From: an uncultured Clostridia bacterium
Lineage (GTDB): Bacteria > Bacillota > Clostridia > Oscillospirales > Ruminococcaceae
DNA: 6,679 nucleotides
Reading direction: 5' to 3'
Assembly: GCA_947177695.1 (NCBI GenBank)
Contig: CAMWVO010000103.1
Span: 1 to 6,679 of the forward strand
Both the position numbers and the translations under genes were made by a program. A model generated the notes under the pieces. It was given only the letters and a program-made list of their open reading frames with translations, had not been told where the DNA came from and ran no database searches. Positions 6,501-6,679 of this stretch are shown here, one piece after another (the first letter of the stretch is position 1; each line of letters starts with the position of its first letter).

Positions 6501-6679
6501 AATAATTATCCTTTCCAACCAATAATTTTTTGCTTTGTACTATCATCAATATAACTCCCGCCGCGCATACAGCCGTCATAAAAAAGCTTGCGGACATTTC
6601 GCCGAAAAACTCCTTTCCGGAAAATATCACGCCTGCAAGACTTACTGCCAGCGCCGCAGCCGCGCTTAAATAAACGCCG
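6484..6679 (-). CDS. C-terminal fragment of a membrane protein, DMT/EamA-like (5' end outside window)
   Basis: Read on the minus strand from 6678, one frame is open for 64 codons and stops at TGA 6486-6484. It encodes two hydrophobic helices, ALAVSLAGVIF and ASFFMTAVCAAGVILMIV, separated by SGKEFFGEM, then a basic end QSKKLLVGKDNYYGIKD. A helix, a short FFGE-type turn and a last helix with AAGV is the layout of the final two segments of drug/metabolite transporter (EamA or SMR) proteins; this resemblance is weak evidence. Of the other two minus frames, one stops almost at once and the third lacks membrane character. The stop lies 17 nt inside the ATPase gene, so the two are probably translationally coupled and in one operon. 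The coding call is fairly firm, the family is tentative, and a membrane tail on a regulator is an alternative. Confidence 0.6.
   Translation of the reverse strand, partial: GVYLSAAAALAVSLAGVIFSGKEFFGEMSASFFMTAVCAAGVILMIVQSKKLLVGKDNYYGIKD
6509..6514 (-). promoter_or_regulatory. Shine-Dalgarno that fixes the ATPase start
   Basis: AAAGGA on the minus strand is 8 nt from ATG 6500-6498 and lies within the coding end of the upstream membrane protein. It argues for the ATG and against the in-frame TTG at 6518-6516. Confidence 0.65.

Noticed and set aside
6501..6518. TTG start giving the ATPase a six-residue longer N-terminus
   Set aside because: The SD (6509-6514) would then lie within the coding sequence; the ATG at 6500 has correct spacing and a family-typical N-terminus.

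Overview
The window looks like a stretch of chromosome from a gut- or rumen-type Clostridia (Bacillota), most plausibly Oscillospiraceae/Ruminococcus-like. This is inferred from moderate GC with AT-rich intergenic DNA, purine-rich Shine-Dalgarno (SD) sites, the style of the RtcB C-terminus, and a c-di-GMP-type receptor whose outer domain resembles a cellulose-binding module. The genus is inference, not something the sequence proves.

Left part, + strand: the last 48 codons of an RtcB-type RNA ligase end at 149. A 239-nt gap (150-388) holds no convincing gene; its right end carries a textbook sigma-A promoter (TTGAAA, 17 nt, TATAAT) for the next gene. That gene (389-1804) encodes a two-pass membrane receptor: N-terminal membrane anchor, about 200 residues outside the cell with a CBM2-like (carbohydrate-binding module family 2) pattern, a second membrane helix, and a complete cytoplasmic HD-GYP phosphodiesterase domain. 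It appears to be transcribed alone.

Middle: 1805-1936 separates convergent genes. It holds a very long, nearly perfect hairpin (about 1872-1932) that probably terminates transcription from both sides and is flanked by an 11-nt direct repeat (10/11 identical).

Right part, - strand (read from 6679 down to 1937): five tightly packed genes that look like one operon. First is the C-terminus of a membrane protein that resembles the end of a DMT/EamA transporter (cut by the window edge). Then comes an ABC ATPase with all core motifs, followed by three different but clearly related ABC-2 type permeases. Gene spacings are a 17-nt overlap, then gaps of 3, 17 and 11 nt, each with its own SD. The three permeases share size, topology, a large outer loop after the first helix, an SSKHG[K/R] motif after the second helix, and a [D/N]-[I/L]-[L/F]-P motif before the last helix. 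One ATPase with three non-identical permeases suggests a BcrA/LanF-like exporter or immunity transporter with interchangeable or asymmetric membrane halves; its substrate cannot be read from the sequence. The operon promoter lies outside the window.

Nothing here is clearly a mobile element, CRISPR array, tRNA or rRNA. The items most worth a second look are the putative polysaccharide-sensing HD-GYP receptor and the three-permease ABC cassette.
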